Shown here: piece after piece, positions 1-9,014 of the stretch | Layout of the letters: the number at the start of each line of letters is the position of its first letter | Position numbering within the stretch: position 1 is the first letter of the stretch | Source: Cohnella sp. OV330 | Lineage (GTDB): Bacteria; Bacillota; Bacilli; Paenibacillales; Paenibacillaceae | Length of the DNA: 64,000 nt | Assembly (NCBI RefSeq): GCF_900112065.1 | Contig: NZ_FOKE01000006.1 | Span: 372,001 to 436,000 of the forward strand | Direction of reading: 5' to 3' | The notes under the pieces: model-generated | What the model saw: only the letters and a program-made list of their open reading frames with translations | The model's database searches: none | What the model was told of the DNA's origin: nothing | Made by a program: the position numbers and the translations under genes

Positions 1-733
1 CGAAGCTCTCGAGCCAGGATTCGTCCTCTGTATACGGTTCCACGGGAATGTTGAGACAGGCGCCGTAGCCGCTGCCCTCGCCGCGCTCATGCGCGAATCC
101 GCTGCCGGGGAAGAGAAACTTGCCCGTCTCGTGAATCGAATAAGTAAAGATGTCCGGGTCGGTATAAAAGCTCCACTGAACGCCGTCTCCGTGATGCACG
201 TCGGTATCGATATACAGCACCTTGGCGTCGTATTTGCGGTGAATCCAGGAAATCGCGCACGCGGCGTCGTTGTAGACGCAGAAGCCCGCGCCCCGCTCGC
301 GAAAGGCGTGATGGAGGCCTCCCCCGAGATGAAGCGCATGAAGCGTCGACCCCGACATGACCGCCTCGGCCGCGGTCAGCGAGCCTTGGACGACGGCCAG
401 CGCGGCATCGTGCATGCCTGGAAAGTAGGGCGTGTCTCCGTCCTCTTCGAGGCCGAACTGCTCGGCCAGGTCCTGGTAAGACACGGCCGGAGCGGCTTCG
501 CTGAGCGCTCGCGCCGTCTCGATATAGTCGGCCCGGTGGATGGCTTCCACGGCTTCGGCAGCGCCCTCCGCGGTCGGCGCGAGCTTGTCCGACGGCCCGA
601 GCGCGCCGCAATCTTCGAGCAGCTCCTCGGTCAAGGCCAGCCGGATCGGGTGAAATGGATGATCTTCGCGAAACGAGTACCGCCGTACGGCGCTGCAGTC
701 GATCCAGCGCGCGTGATCGCTTTTCGATGACAC
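1..733 (-). CDS. acuC: AcuC-type histone-deacetylase-family protein deacetylase, C-terminus cut by window edge
   Basis: The frame reads through about 244 residues to base 1 without a stop, so only the C-terminus is missing. The zinc-hydrolase signature IDTDVHHGDGVQ (encoded near 181-240) and an upstream LHLGGGLHHAF stretch identify the class I/II histone deacetylase fold. In Bacillus, AcuC removes the acetyl group that AcuA places on acetyl-CoA synthetase and so reactivates it; that role is taken from the family. I chose the GTG at 733-731, the first start in this frame after acuA, giving an N-terminus VSSKSDHARW. Its ribosome site is weak, which fits translational coupling: only 19 bases separate it from the acuA stop. 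The two genes should be cotranscribed, divergent from acsA. Confidence 0.9.
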   Translation of the reverse strand, partial: MSSKSDHARWIDCSAVRRYSFREDHPFHPIRLALTEELLEDCGALGPSDKLAPTAEGAAEAVEAIHRADYIETARALSEAAPAVSYQDLAEQFGLEEDGDTPYFPGMHDAALAVVQGSLTAAEAVMSGSTLHALHLGGGLHHAFRERGAGFCVYNDAACAISWIHRKYDAKVLYIDTDVHHGDGVQWSFYTDPDIFTYSIHETGKFLFPGSGFAHERGEGSGYGACLNIPVEPYTEDESWLESF

Positions 734-752
734 AGGGGTCGCCTGCCTTTCG

Positions 753-1385
753 TCAATACATGAACCGCTGACGGAATCTCACGCGGTCGAACTGCTCGGC
801 CGACGACAGCGGCACGTCCTTGCCGATCCGCACCATCAGGCAGTTCGCCGGATGCGCGCAAATCTCGGGATCGTCCGTGGCGAACCAAACCATGCCGACG
901 GACTTCATCAATTTTTCCATCATCTCGCGGTACTGCCAGACGTTGAGTCCGCTTTTCTCCAAGTCCCAGTGCCAATAGTATTCGGTCGTATATACGATCG
1001 CGTTGTCCAGCTGCTCCTCCGCGAACGCCGCGACGATCATCGCTTTGCCGAGGCCGAGCGACCGGTACTCGTCGGCTACCTCAATGGCGCCAAGCTCGAT
1101 CAGATCGTCCATGCCGCCTTCGGACCATCGCTCGAGCTCATCGGGATAGTGGAAGGTGACATAGCCTACGATCGTGTCTTCTTCGCGGGCGATGATGATC
1201 CGGCCTTCGGGCAGACCCGCGATCTCGACGAGGGCCTCATGCTGCTCTCGCGGCCTTCGGAAGGCGTCGAGCTTGTCGTGGAGCCGGTAGCCCTTCAGCC
1301 GCTCCGGCTCGACCGGGCCCTCGACGACGAGCGGAACCGTCCGCCCGGGCCTTGGGACGCGCTGATAGCGCTTGTAATGTTCCAT
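753..1385 (-). CDS. acuA: GNAT-family protein acetyltransferase AcuA
   Basis: The product is 210 residues, the usual size of AcuA. It has the GNAT acetyl-CoA-binding signature (residues about 95-125, containing EYRSLGLGKAM) and the AcuA-typical YTTEYYWHWDLEKSG stretch. AcuA acetylates the active-site lysine of AMP-forming acetyl-CoA synthetase and inactivates it when acetate activation is not needed. The gene is divergent from acsA and followed directly by acuC, so writer, eraser and target sit together. In Bacillus subtilis acuB lies between acuA and acuC; here there is no room for it. The call is strong from sequence and context. Confidence 0.93.
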   Translation of the reverse strand: MEHYKRYQRVPRPGRTVPLVVEGPVEPERLKGYRLHDKLDAFRRPREQHEALVEIAGLPEGRIIIAREEDTIVGYVTFHYPDELERWSEGGMDDLIELGAIEVADEYRSLGLGKAMIVAAFAEEQLDNAIVYTTEYYWHWDLEKSGLNVWQYREMMEKLMKSVGMVWFATDDPEICAHPANCLMVRIGKDVPLSSAEQFDRVRFRQRFMY

Positions 1386-1656
1386 GCCGCACGCTCCTTT
1401 TGCCGAATCGAATACGTCTTGCGCGACGGGCTTCGACGAATCTCATTATACAGCATTATACAGCAAAGCCGATATCGTGCGTTTTTTTACCATTGTTGCC
1501 CTCGTCTTGGAGAAAATTTCCCTCCTTCGGTTGCGTTGCTATGTCCGACGCATGGTATAATGGCAAAAGCAAGCCAAAAGGGCTTTGTTCTTCGTGTAAG
1601 CGCATTCGTATACTTAGCATCGGGTTTGCAGCAAATCAACGGGAAGGTGATCGGTA
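1386..1656. promoter_or_regulatory. acuA/acsA divergent promoter region with candidate cre (CcpA) site
   Basis: For acsA, a TATAAT lies at 1556-1561 with a weak TTGCGT 19 bases upstream (1531-1536). Downstream at 1595-1608 is TGTAAGCGCATTCG, one base off the catabolite-response consensus TGWAANCGNWNNCA. It sits inside the predicted transcript, a position suited to roadblock repression. For acuA, two TATAAT-type -10 elements on the minus strand (ATTATA at 1445-1450 and 1455-1460) come from a tandem 10-bp repeat CATTATACAG; no good -35 is visible. CcpA control of acsA is known in Bacillus; here it is inferred from the motif. Confidence 0.55.
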
Positions 1657-3381
1657 ATGACGTTCAGTCAGGATGAAAAATTGGCAGTAACGGCGACAAC
1701 CGCAAATCTTGGTTCTTATGAGGACGCGGTGCGCAACTTCAATTGGGAGAACATCGAAAACCATTTTTCCTGGTCCAAGACCGGGAAAGTCAATATGGCG
1801 TACGAGGCGATCGACCGCCATGTCGAGGAGGGCAGGGGCGATACGGTCGCTTTGCACTATAGCGACGCTCAGCGGGACGAAAGCTATACGTACGCCGACC
1901 TCTCGAGGCAGTCCGCGCGCTTCGCGAACGTGCTTCGCGGGCTCGGCATCGGCAAGGGAGACCGCGTCTTCATCTTTATGCCGCGCACGCCGGAGCTGTA
2001 CTTCGCGCTGCTCGGCGCGCTGAAGATCGGCGCCGTCGTCGGACCGTTGTTCGAAGCGTTCATGGAGACGGCCGTTCGGGACCGCCTGCAGGATAGCGGC
2101 GCCGCGGCGATCGTGACCACGCCGGCATTAATGCCCCGCATCTCGCGCGCGGAACTGCCGGAGCTGAAGCATCTGATCGTGTTCGGCGACGGCGTCGCGG
2201 CCGGAGATGGCGTCGTAGACTTCAAGTCCGAGATGGAAAAGGCGCAGGAGACGGCCGAGATCGAATGGCTCGACCGCGAAGACGGCATGATTCTGCATTA
2301 TACGTCGGGCTCCACGGGCAAGCCGAAGGGCGTCTATCACGTGCAAAACGCTATGATCCAGCATTATTATACCGGGCGCATCGTGCTAGACCTGAAGGAA
2401 GGCGACGTTTACTGGTGTACGGCCGACCCGGGCTGGGTTACCGGCACGTCCTACGGCGTGTTCGCGCCATGGCTGAACGGCGTGACGAACGTCATTCGCG
2501 GCGGACGCTTCAGCCCGCAGGACTGGTATTCCACCCTCGAGAAGTACAAGGTTACCGTGTGGTACAGCGCGCCGACCGCCTTCCGCATGCTGATGGGCGC
2601 AGGCGACGACGCGGTCAGCGCGTTCGATCTGTCGAACCTGCGCCATGTGCTTAGCGTCGGCGAGCCGCTGAACCCCGAGGTCGTCCGATGGGGCCTCAAG
2701 GTGTACAATCAGCGTATCCACGATACGTGGTGGATGACGGAGACGGGCGGACAGCTTATTTGCAATTACCCGAGCATGGAGATCAAGCCGGGCTCCATGG
2801 GCCGGCCGATCCCCGGCGTTCAGGCGGCTATCATCGACGATCAGGGCAACGAGCTGCCGCCGATGCGGATGGGCAACCTGGCGATTCGCACGCCGTGGCC
2901 TTCGATGATGCGCAAGATCTGGAACAATTCGGCGAAGTACGAAGAATACTTCCGGATCCCGGGCTGGTACGTGTCCGGCGACTCCGCGTACATGGACGAA
3001 GAAGGCTACTTCTGGTTCCAAGGCCGAATCGACGACGTCATCAACACGTCCGGCGAGCGCGTCGGACCGTTCGAGGTCGAGAGCAAGCTGGTAGAGCATC
3101 CGGCCGTTGCCGAAGCTGGCGTCATCGGCAAGCCGGATCCGCTCCGCGGCGAGATCATCAAGGCGTTCATCTCGCTGCGCGAAGGCTTCGAGCCTTCCGA
3201 GGAGCTGAAGGCGGACATCTCGAAGTTCGTCAAGGTCGGGCTGTCCGCGCATGCGGCGCCGCGCGAGATCGAGTTCAAGGACAAACTGCCGAAGACCCGC
3301 AGCGGCAAGATCATGCGGCGCGTGCTTAAGGCTTGGGAGCTGAATCTGCCGACCGGCGATCTATCCACGATCGAGGACTGA
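1657..3381 (+). CDS. acsA: acetyl-CoA synthetase, AMP-forming
   Basis: The 574-residue protein activates acetate with ATP and CoA to acetyl-CoA via acetyl-AMP. It has the adenylate-forming signature YTSGSTGKPKGVYHV (about residues 215-229), the WWMTETGG motif, the hinge region GRIDDVINTSGERVGP, and the C-terminal PKTRSGKIMRR with the lysine (about Lys551) that AcuA acetylates in relatives. The length matches Bacillus AcsA (about 570) rather than the longer proteobacterial Acs. The start is supported by GGGAAGGTGA eight bases upstream. A strong terminator follows, so it is probably a single-gene transcript, divergent from acuA-acuC. Confidence 0.97.
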   Translation: MTFSQDEKLAVTATTANLGSYEDAVRNFNWENIENHFSWSKTGKVNMAYEAIDRHVEEGRGDTVALHYSDAQRDESYTYADLSRQSARFANVLRGLGIGKGDRVFIFMPRTPELYFALLGALKIGAVVGPLFEAFMETAVRDRLQDSGAAAIVTTPALMPRISRAELPELKHLIVFGDGVAAGDGVVDFKSEMEKAQETAEIEWLDREDGMILHYTSGSTGKPKGVYHVQNAMIQHYYTGRIVLDLKEGDVYWCTADPGWVTGTSYGVFAPWLNGVTNVIRGGRFSPQDWYSTLEKYKVTVWYSAPTAFRMLMGAGDDAVSAFDLSNLRHVLSVGEPLNPEVVRWGLKVYNQRIHDTWWMTETGGQLICNYPSMEIKPGSMGRPIPGVQAAIIDDQGNELPPMRMGNLAIRTPWPSMMRKIWNNSAKYEEYFRIPGWYVSGDSAYMDEEGYFWFQGRIDDVINTSGERVGPFEVESKLVEHPAVAEAGVIGKPDPLRGEIIKAFISLREGFEPSEELKADISKFVKVGLSAHAAPREIEFKDKLPKTRSGKIMRRVLKAWELNLPTGDLSTIED

Positions 3382-3395
3382 TAGCGATAGGTGCG

Positions 3396-3440
3396 GCCGC
3401 CCTTCCGAAGAAGCGATTCTTCGGGAGGGCGGCTTTTTTT
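3396..3440 (+). terminator. acsA rho-independent terminator
   Basis: A long GC-rich stem (GCCGCCCTTCCGAAGAA pairing with TTCTTCGGGAGGGCGGC) closes a GCGA loop and is followed by seven T. It starts 15 bases after the acsA stop. Confidence 0.92.
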
Positions 3441-3453
3441 GTCGTTCATACGC

Positions 3454-3494
3454 AAAAAAGAACGCTCCGGCGGATGATGCCGAAGCGTTCTTTT
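3454..3494 (-). terminator. Terminator of the class A penicillin-binding protein gene
   Basis: Read on the minus strand, AAGAACGCTTCGGC pairs imperfectly with GCCGGAGCGTTCTT and is followed by a T tract (plus-strand A run 3454-3459). It lies just after the minus-strand stop at 3508. Confidence 0.85.
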
Positions 3495-3507
3495 CGACTG
3501 CGGGAAG

Positions 3508-6500
3508 CTAGCTGTTCTTGATCTCTACGGATGGCGAGGCATCGGAGGCGCCGGTATCGTTGACGGCCCGTACGCGATACCACCCGGCCGTGTTATTGCC
3601 GGACACCTCGTACTGGGTCGACTGCGTAGACTCGACGCGGCGGTAATTGCCTTGTTCGCTGGCGCTGTACCACACCTCGTAACGCGTGACTTTGTCGGTG
3701 TCGGGATTGGCGTTCCAGCTGAGCGTCGCGCCGCCGGCCGAAGCCTGGGCGGCTAGGCCGCTCGGCGCGGCCGGCGCTGCAGGCGCTGGAGGCTGCGCTT
3801 GGCCGGGGTCGTTCGACGGCACGCCGCCGTCCGTGACCGGATCGGTCTGGCCGGTGTCTCCGCCGCCCGTCGGCGGGAATTCTTCGTCTGGGGTCGAGGT
3901 GTCGCCGCCCCCGTCGCTTCCGCCGCCGCCGGACGAAGCGGATTCGCTGCGGCCCGATTCGTTGCCTGCGACGTCGACGGCCGTGACCGCATACCGGACG
4001 CTGCCGGAGGACGAGTAGTCGATGAAGCGAGTATCTTCTCCGGTCAGCACGGAGTTGCCTGATCTGACGTACGAGCCTCCGTTCACCGAACGGTAGAGGC
4101 GGTAGCCGACGACGTCCGCTTGCGGACTCTTCGTGAAGGAGATGCGCGCTTTGCCGCCTCCGAGCTGTTCGACCGCGATGTTGCCCGGCGCGCTCGGCGC
4201 CGAGCCGTCGTCCACGCGCGGATCCGGCTTCGAGGGCGCGCCGCCGGACGCATCCTTCGGCAAATAATAGGACAGCGACTTCCGGCTCGAAGCCGGCACC
4301 TTGTCGAGCGCGGCCTTGAGCTCCTCGATGAGCTCGTCGAGCGGCTTTTCGCGCTTCGTCATGACGGATTCTCTGAGCATGTCTTCCGGCGTTTCCGGCG
4401 ATGGTATATAGTTCACGCCGTTGTAGGAAATGTACTTGACGGCGACGAGCGCGTCGTCTTCCTCCGTCGGAATGTATTTTTTGTTGAAAATGTCCGTTAC
4501 GAGCTTGCCCGCGGACCGGGTGAGCTCGGTCGGCAGCTTGCCGCTGACGCTGGATACCGTCATCGAGACGATGCCGTCCGGCTTTTCGAATGCCTTGGTC
4601 GGGAAAAGCTCGGGCCGGGCTTCGGTCACTTCGTTCATGACCTTGGTCCAAATCTCTCTGGCGCGCGCATGACCGTCGGTGGAGAGCGTGTTAACCGACT
4701 TTTCGTAGCCGGCCCAGACGCCGAGCGTGATATCCGGCGTGAAGCCCTCGAACCAGACGTCCGCGTAGTTTTGCGTCGTTCCCGTCTTGCCGACGATCGG
4801 GATTTGACCGTAGTTTTTAAAGCCGTTTTTGACCGATTTGGCCGTTCCGTCCGTGACGACCGTGCGAAGCATGTCGGTCATCAGGTAGGCGGATTGCTCG
4901 GATACGACGCGCTTGGGCGCCGCCTTGTGCTCGTAAATGATGTTGCCGTAAGAATCCTTCATTTTTTCGATCAGGTACGCGTCGTTGAACACGCCTTTGT
5001 TCGCGATGGCGCCATACGCGTTGGTCAGCTCCTCGACCGTCACGCCATACTTGAGTCCGCCGATGACGCCGGTCTGCGCATAGTCGTCTTCAGGGACGAG
5101 CGTCGTGATGCCCAGCTGCCGCGCGAAGTCCCAGGCTCCCTTGATCGTGACCTTGTCGAGGAATACCTTGAGCGCCGGTATATTCAGCGAGTTGTTCAAA
5201 GCGTAGCGAGCAGTGACGAGACCCGAGTACCGATTGTTCGAGTTTTTCGGGATGTGCATGCCGGCGCCGCCGTTTTTCAAAATGATCGGCGCGTCGTCCA
5301 AAATGCTGGCCGGGCTGATGAGCCCCTTGTCGATCGCCGGCAGATAGGCGCCGATCGGCTTCATGGCCGAGCCGGGCTGCCGCTCCATCTGGGTGGCGAA
5401 GTTGAGCTGCTCGATGTGGAAGTCGCGGCCTTCGATCATGCCGAGGATCGCGCCCGTTTTGTGGTCCAGCATGACGGCGGCCGTCTGCTCGACGCCCTTC
5501 GTTTTGCTGTCCGGCGAGAAGTTTTTCGGATCCTCCGCGACCGCATGCATCGTATCGTACACTTTTTTATCGATGGTGGTCGTAATCTTGTAGCCTCCGC
5601 GAAGGAGCTGCTCGCGGGCGTCTTCGATGAGAGAGGCGTTTTCTTTGTTTTTCAGGTCGTCGATGGTCAGCGTCGGGTTCTGCTGCAGCACGAGCTGCAT
5701 GGCAGCCTGGCGTTCGACCTCGAGCATCAGATACGGATACGTGTTATAAGCTTTCTCCGTCGGCTTGGCGAGCGAACCGTAAACGTCGAAGGCGATCGCC
5801 TCGTCGTATTGCTGCTGGTCGATCTTGCCGTATTCGAGCATCTTCTGAAGGACGAGCTTTTGTCTCGCCAGCGCCCGCTTGAAGTTGGCTTCGTTGAAGT
5901 CGCCTTTGCCCGTAAAGGCCGAATAGGCGGATGGACGCTGCGGCAGTCCGGCCAGATAAGCCGCCTGCGCCAGATTGACCTTGCTCAGGTCTTCGATGCC
6001 GAATATGCCCTTGGCGGCGGCCTTGATGCCGTACACCTGGTAACCGGACGCGCCGTTGCCGTAAGGGATCTTGTTCAGATAAGCGGTGAGGATCTCTTCT
6101 TTGCCGAGGAATCGCTCGAGCCGCAGCGACAGGAAAATCTCCTTCGCTTTGCGGCTTTGCGTCTGGTCGAGGCTCAGGAACACGCGCCGCGCGAGTTGCT
6201 GCGTGATCGTGCTGCCGCCGGTCTGCACGTCTTCGTTGAGCAGCTGCTGCTTGACGGCGCGGAACAACCCGTTGGTGTCGACGCCGATATGATTGTAGAA
6301 ATTTTTGTCTTCGATGGACAGGACCGAATCGATAATGACCTGAGGAATCTTGTCGTAGGTGATCGGCTGCCGGTCTTCCTCGGTTCGAAGCTGGCCGATC
6401 AGCGTTCCGTCGCGGAAATAAACGAAACCGGTTGCATTGTTTTCGTTGATTTTTTCTTCGATTAATGCTCTCGACCTGACGGGATCGTCCTTGACCAAGG

Positions 6501-6660
6501 CCGCGATGTATCCGCCTACCGCCCCGCCCGCTGCCAGTCCTGCCAGCACCGCGAAGAAGACCAGCCACAATATGGTAAATGAGAACAATTTGGCGGCCAT
6601 AACCCATGGCGAGCGTTTTTTTCGTTTCGGCTTCTTGGAAGGCTGCTTGGTATCGCTCAT
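3508..6660 (-). CDS. Class A penicillin-binding protein (PBP1A family) with two C-terminal fibronectin type III domains
   Basis: This bifunctional peptidoglycan synthase has 1050 residues. A basic cytoplasmic N-terminus is followed by one transmembrane helix (about 20-56). The GT51 transglycosylase region (about 90-260) carries EDKNFYNHIG and GGSTITQQLARR. The penicillin-binding transpeptidase has SAMK (Ser431), SLN in NNSLN, and KTGTT (about 625). The C-terminus has two fibronectin III-like domains (about 820-900 and 965-1045) separated by a Gly/Asp/Pro-rich linker. It is longer than typical PBP1A because of these domains, which may bind wall polymers or partners. GGAGGA lies ten bases before the ATG. 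It is monocistronic between its own promoter and terminator. Confidence 0.95.
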   Translation of the reverse strand: MSDTKQPSKKPKRKKRSPWVMAAKLFSFTILWLVFFAVLAGLAAGGAVGGYIAALVKDDPVRSRALIEEKINENNATGFVYFRDGTLIGQLRTEEDRQPITYDKIPQVIIDSVLSIEDKNFYNHIGVDTNGLFRAVKQQLLNEDVQTGGSTITQQLARRVFLSLDQTQSRKAKEIFLSLRLERFLGKEEILTAYLNKIPYGNGASGYQVYGIKAAAKGIFGIEDLSKVNLAQAAYLAGLPQRPSAYSAFTGKGDFNEANFKRALARQKLVLQKMLEYGKIDQQQYDEAIAFDVYGSLAKPTEKAYNTYPYLMLEVERQAAMQLVLQQNPTLTIDDLKNKENASLIEDAREQLLRGGYKITTTIDKKVYDTMHAVAEDPKNFSPDSKTKGVEQTAAVMLDHKTGAILGMIEGRDFHIEQLNFATQMERQPGSAMKPIGAYLPAIDKGLISPASILDDAPIILKNGGAGMHIPKNSNNRYSGLVTARYALNNSLNIPALKVFLDKVTIKGAWDFARQLGITTLVPEDDYAQTGVIGGLKYGVTVEELTNAYGAIANKGVFNDAYLIEKMKDSYGNIIYEHKAAPKRVVSEQSAYLMTDMLRTVVTDGTAKSVKNGFKNYGQIPIVGKTGTTQNYADVWFEGFTPDITLGVWAGYEKSVNTLSTDGHARAREIWTKVMNEVTEARPELFPTKAFEKPDGIVSMTVSSVSGKLPTELTRSAGKLVTDIFNKKYIPTEEDDALVAVKYISYNGVNYIPSPETPEDMLRESVMTKREKPLDELIEELKAALDKVPASSRKSLSYYLPKDASGGAPSKPDPRVDDGSAPSAPGNIAVEQLGGGKARISFTKSPQADVVGYRLYRSVNGGSYVRSGNSVLTGEDTRFIDYSSSGSVRYAVTAVDVAGNESGRSESASSGGGGSDGGGDTSTPDEEFPPTGGGDTGQTDPVTDGGVPSNDPGQAQPPAPAAPAAPSGLAAQASAGGATLSWNANPDTDKVTRYEVWYSASEQGNYRRVESTQSTQYEVSGNNTAGWYRVRAVNDTGASDASPSVEIKNS

Positions 6661-6692
6661 CTTATGTATTCCTCCTTCAACAAAACAGACTT

Positions 6693-6721
6693 ATTATACC
6701 ACAATAGGCGATTGTTTGACT
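6693..6721 (-). promoter_or_regulatory. Candidate SigA promoter of the penicillin-binding protein gene
   Basis: On the minus strand a TATAAT (plus-strand ATTATA 6693-6698) lies about 35 bases before the start codon. A degenerate -35 (GTCAAA) sits 17 bases further upstream. Confidence 0.5.
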
Positions 6722-6811
6722 TCTCGCTTCTCCGTTCGAGCATATCCGCGGGCGTTAAAGGGACGGGCGCTTCCAAATATTTCTCCGGCTGGCCGATATC
6801 AGGGGGATACC

Positions 6812-6838
6812 GAGAAACTTTTGGAAATGCTTGTCGTA
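6812..6838 (+). promoter_or_regulatory. SigW-type ECF promoter of the yuaF-floT operon
   Basis: GAGAAAC at 6812-6818 is separated by exactly 16 bases from CGTA at 6835-6838, matching the sigma-W pattern TGAAAC-N16-CGTA except for one -35 base. It lies about 50 bases before the YuaF start. The Bacillus subtilis yuaFGI operon is a known SigW target, so position and motif agree. Confidence 0.7.
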
Positions 6839-6887
6839 TGTATTAATGTCGACGATAACGGATTCTGGCGCAGGAGGAGAGGGAAGC

Positions 6888-7388
6888 GTGGAGATATTGT
6901 TCTGGAGCTGTTTGGCGTTCGGCGTGCTGATGGCGTTAGCTACGCTGCTCATCGGCGATCTCGGAGGCGCGTTCGATTTTCTCCCTCACGATCTGTTCGA
7001 GCCCGTCGTCCTGGCAGGCGGCATCACGATCTTCGGCGGAGCGGGGCTGCTTCTGGCCCGATACTCCGCGATTCCGCCCGGCGGCGTGTATGCTTGCTCC
7101 GCAGCGGCCGCAGCGCTTGGAGGTTTGGCGATGCACTTCGTTTACGTAAGACCGATGAAGAACAGCGAAAATTCAGTCGCGTACTCGATTCGGGACTTGG
7201 AGGGAAAGCGGGCCGAGGTCATCACGTCCATTCCCGCCGCCGGTTTCGGGGAAGTGCTGGTGAGGGTGGGGGCGGGGAACGCCAACCACATCGCCGAGAG
7301 CTTCGAGAAGGAGGCGCTCGCCGAAGGCACGAAGGTGGTCGTCGTGCGGGTGAAGGACGACGTGCTCGGCGTATCGCGGCTCGATTAG
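6888..7388 (+). CDS. yuaF: NfeD/YuaF-like membrane protein
   Basis: The 166-residue protein has three hydrophobic segments (about 3-22, 32-55 and 62-82) followed by a soluble C-terminal OB-fold-like NfeD domain (about 95-166, beta-rich, GKRAEVITSIPAAGFGEVLV). Proteins of this family partner with flotillin in membrane microdomains and confer envelope-stress tolerance. I chose the GTG at 6888, preceded by AGGAGGAGAGG. Longer upstream starts would overlap the SigW-type promoter. The flotillin gene follows 40 bases downstream. The gene name is by analogy to Bacillus subtilis; sequence similarity is structural rather than strong. Confidence 0.8.
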   Translation: MEILFWSCLAFGVLMALATLLIGDLGGAFDFLPHDLFEPVVLAGGITIFGGAGLLLARYSAIPPGGVYACSAAAAALGGLAMHFVYVRPMKNSENSVAYSIRDLEGKRAEVITSIPAAGFGEVLVRVGAGNANHIAESFEKEALAEGTKVVVVRVKDDVLGVSRLD

Positions 7389-7428
7389 CAAGAAGAATTC
7401 ATACTTACGCGCGTAGAGGAGAATGCAA

Positions 7429-8967
7429 ATGCAAACGATTGATGAAGCGCTTTATATCCCGATCATTGTCGTCGCCGTGCTGCTCGTGCTCGGGCTCGCG
7501 TTTTGGGCGCGATACAAGACGGTGGCGCCGGACTTGGCCATGATCGTGACCGGCTCGTTCCTTGGCAGCAAAAACGTCTCGGTGGACGAGTCGGGCCGCC
7601 GGATCAAGATCGTGCGGGGCGGAGGCGCGTTCATTTTGCCGATTTTCCAGCAAGCCCAATTTCTGTCCCTGCTGTCGCACAAACTCGACGTGAGCACGCC
7701 CGAGGTCTACACGGAGCAAGGCGTGCCGGTGTTGACCGACGCGGTCGCGATCATCAAGATCGGCGGCGCGGTGGAAGACGTGGCGACGGCTGCCGAGCAG
7801 TTCATGGGCAAGCCGACTGAAGCGCTTCGCAGCGAAGCCCAAGAAGTGCTCGAGGGTCATCTGCGCGCCATACTCGGCACGATGACGGTCGAGGAGGTAT
7901 ACCGCAACCGCGAGCGCTTCGCGCAGGAGGTTCAGGGACAAGCGGCGCGCGATCTGAAGAAGATGGGCCTGCAGATCGTCTCTTTCACGATCAAGGACGT
8001 TCGAGACAAGCACGGGTATCTGGAGGCGCTCGGCAAGCCGCGGATCGCGGCCGTCAAGCGGGACGCGGATATCGCCGAAGCCGAAGCGATTCGGGACTCG
8101 CGAATTCAGAAGGCCGCTGCGGAGGAGCAGGGCCAGAAGGCGGAGCTGCTGCGCGACACGAACGTCGCCGAGGCGACCAAGGAAAAAGAATTGAAAGTCG
8201 CTTCGTTTAAAAAGGAATCGGACCTGGCGAAGGCCGAAGCGGACCAAGCCTATTCCATCCAGGAAGCGCGCTCGAAGCAGAGCGTCGTCGAGGAGCAGAT
8301 GCAGGTCGAGATCGTGCGCAAGGAGCGGGAGATCGATCTGGAGGCGAAGGAAATTCTTCGTCGCGAGAAGCAGTACGACGCCGAGGTGAAGAAGAAGGCG
8401 GACGCGGACCGCTATGCGGTCGTCCAGGCGGCCGAAGCCGACAAGGCCAGGCAGATCAACGAAGCCGACGCCCAGAAATACCGCATCGAGGCGGAGGCCA
8501 AGGCGAACGCCGAACAGAAGCGGTTGAACGGCTTGGCAGAGGCCGAAGCGGCGAGGGCGAAAGGTACGGCCGATGCGGAAGTCGTCCGGCTGCGCGGTCT
8601 GGCCGAAGCCGAAGCGAAGGAGAAGCTCGCGCAAGCGTTCGAGAAGTTCGGCGAGGCGGCCGTGCTCGACATCATCGTGAAGATGCTGCCGGAGCTCGCC
8701 GGCAAGGTGGCGGAGCCGATCTCTGCGATCGACAAGCTCACCGTCGTCGACACCGGCCATGGCGAAGGGGCGGCGCGCGTCAGCAATTACGTGACGTCGC
8801 TCATGGCGACCGCGCCGGAGATGCTGAAGAACGTATCCGGCATCGACATCGGGCAGCTCATCCAGCGTTTGACCAAGCCGGGCGCGGCAACGCCGGCGCA
8901 GGCGCCGGCACCCGCGCCGGTCGTTCTGTCGCAGCCAAGCGACGGGTCGCAGGGCTCGAACGCTTAG
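7429..8967 (+). CDS. floT: Flotillin-like protein FloT (YuaG)
   Basis: The product has 512 residues. A short N-terminal membrane hairpin (about 7-27) is followed by an SPFH/PHB domain (about 30-190), then a long coiled coil rich in AEAE repeats (about 200-400, e.g. KADADRYAVVQAAEADKARQ), and an Ala/Pro-rich tail. Flotillins scaffold membrane microdomains and act in signalling, secretion and membrane fluidity. Two in-frame ATGs lie at 7423 and 7429. GAGGAG ends at 7421, so only the second has normal spacing. The gene is probably cotranscribed with the NfeD-type gene upstream under the SigW-type promoter. Confidence 0.93.
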   Translation: MQTIDEALYIPIIVVAVLLVLGLAFWARYKTVAPDLAMIVTGSFLGSKNVSVDESGRRIKIVRGGGAFILPIFQQAQFLSLLSHKLDVSTPEVYTEQGVPVLTDAVAIIKIGGAVEDVATAAEQFMGKPTEALRSEAQEVLEGHLRAILGTMTVEEVYRNRERFAQEVQGQAARDLKKMGLQIVSFTIKDVRDKHGYLEALGKPRIAAVKRDADIAEAEAIRDSRIQKAAAEEQGQKAELLRDTNVAEATKEKELKVASFKKESDLAKAEADQAYSIQEARSKQSVVEEQMQVEIVRKEREIDLEAKEILRREKQYDAEVKKKADADRYAVVQAAEADKARQINEADAQKYRIEAEAKANAEQKRLNGLAEAEAARAKGTADAEVVRLRGLAEAEAKEKLAQAFEKFGEAAVLDIIVKMLPELAGKVAEPISAIDKLTVVDTGHGEGAARVSNYVTSLMATAPEMLKNVSGIDIGQLIQRLTKPGAATPAQAPAPAPVVLSQPSDGSQGSNA

Positions 8968-9014
8968 TCAAGCTTAATCGGACTTTTTTGTCGATCGATT
9001 CGAACGTCAAACAG

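Noticed and set aside
4120..6465. A 781-codon open frame on the plus strand inside the penicillin-binding protein gene
   Set aside because: It is the antisense frame of a well-supported PBP; composition is Arg/Val/Asp-rich with no known motif and no ribosome site. GC-rich codon usage opens such shadows.
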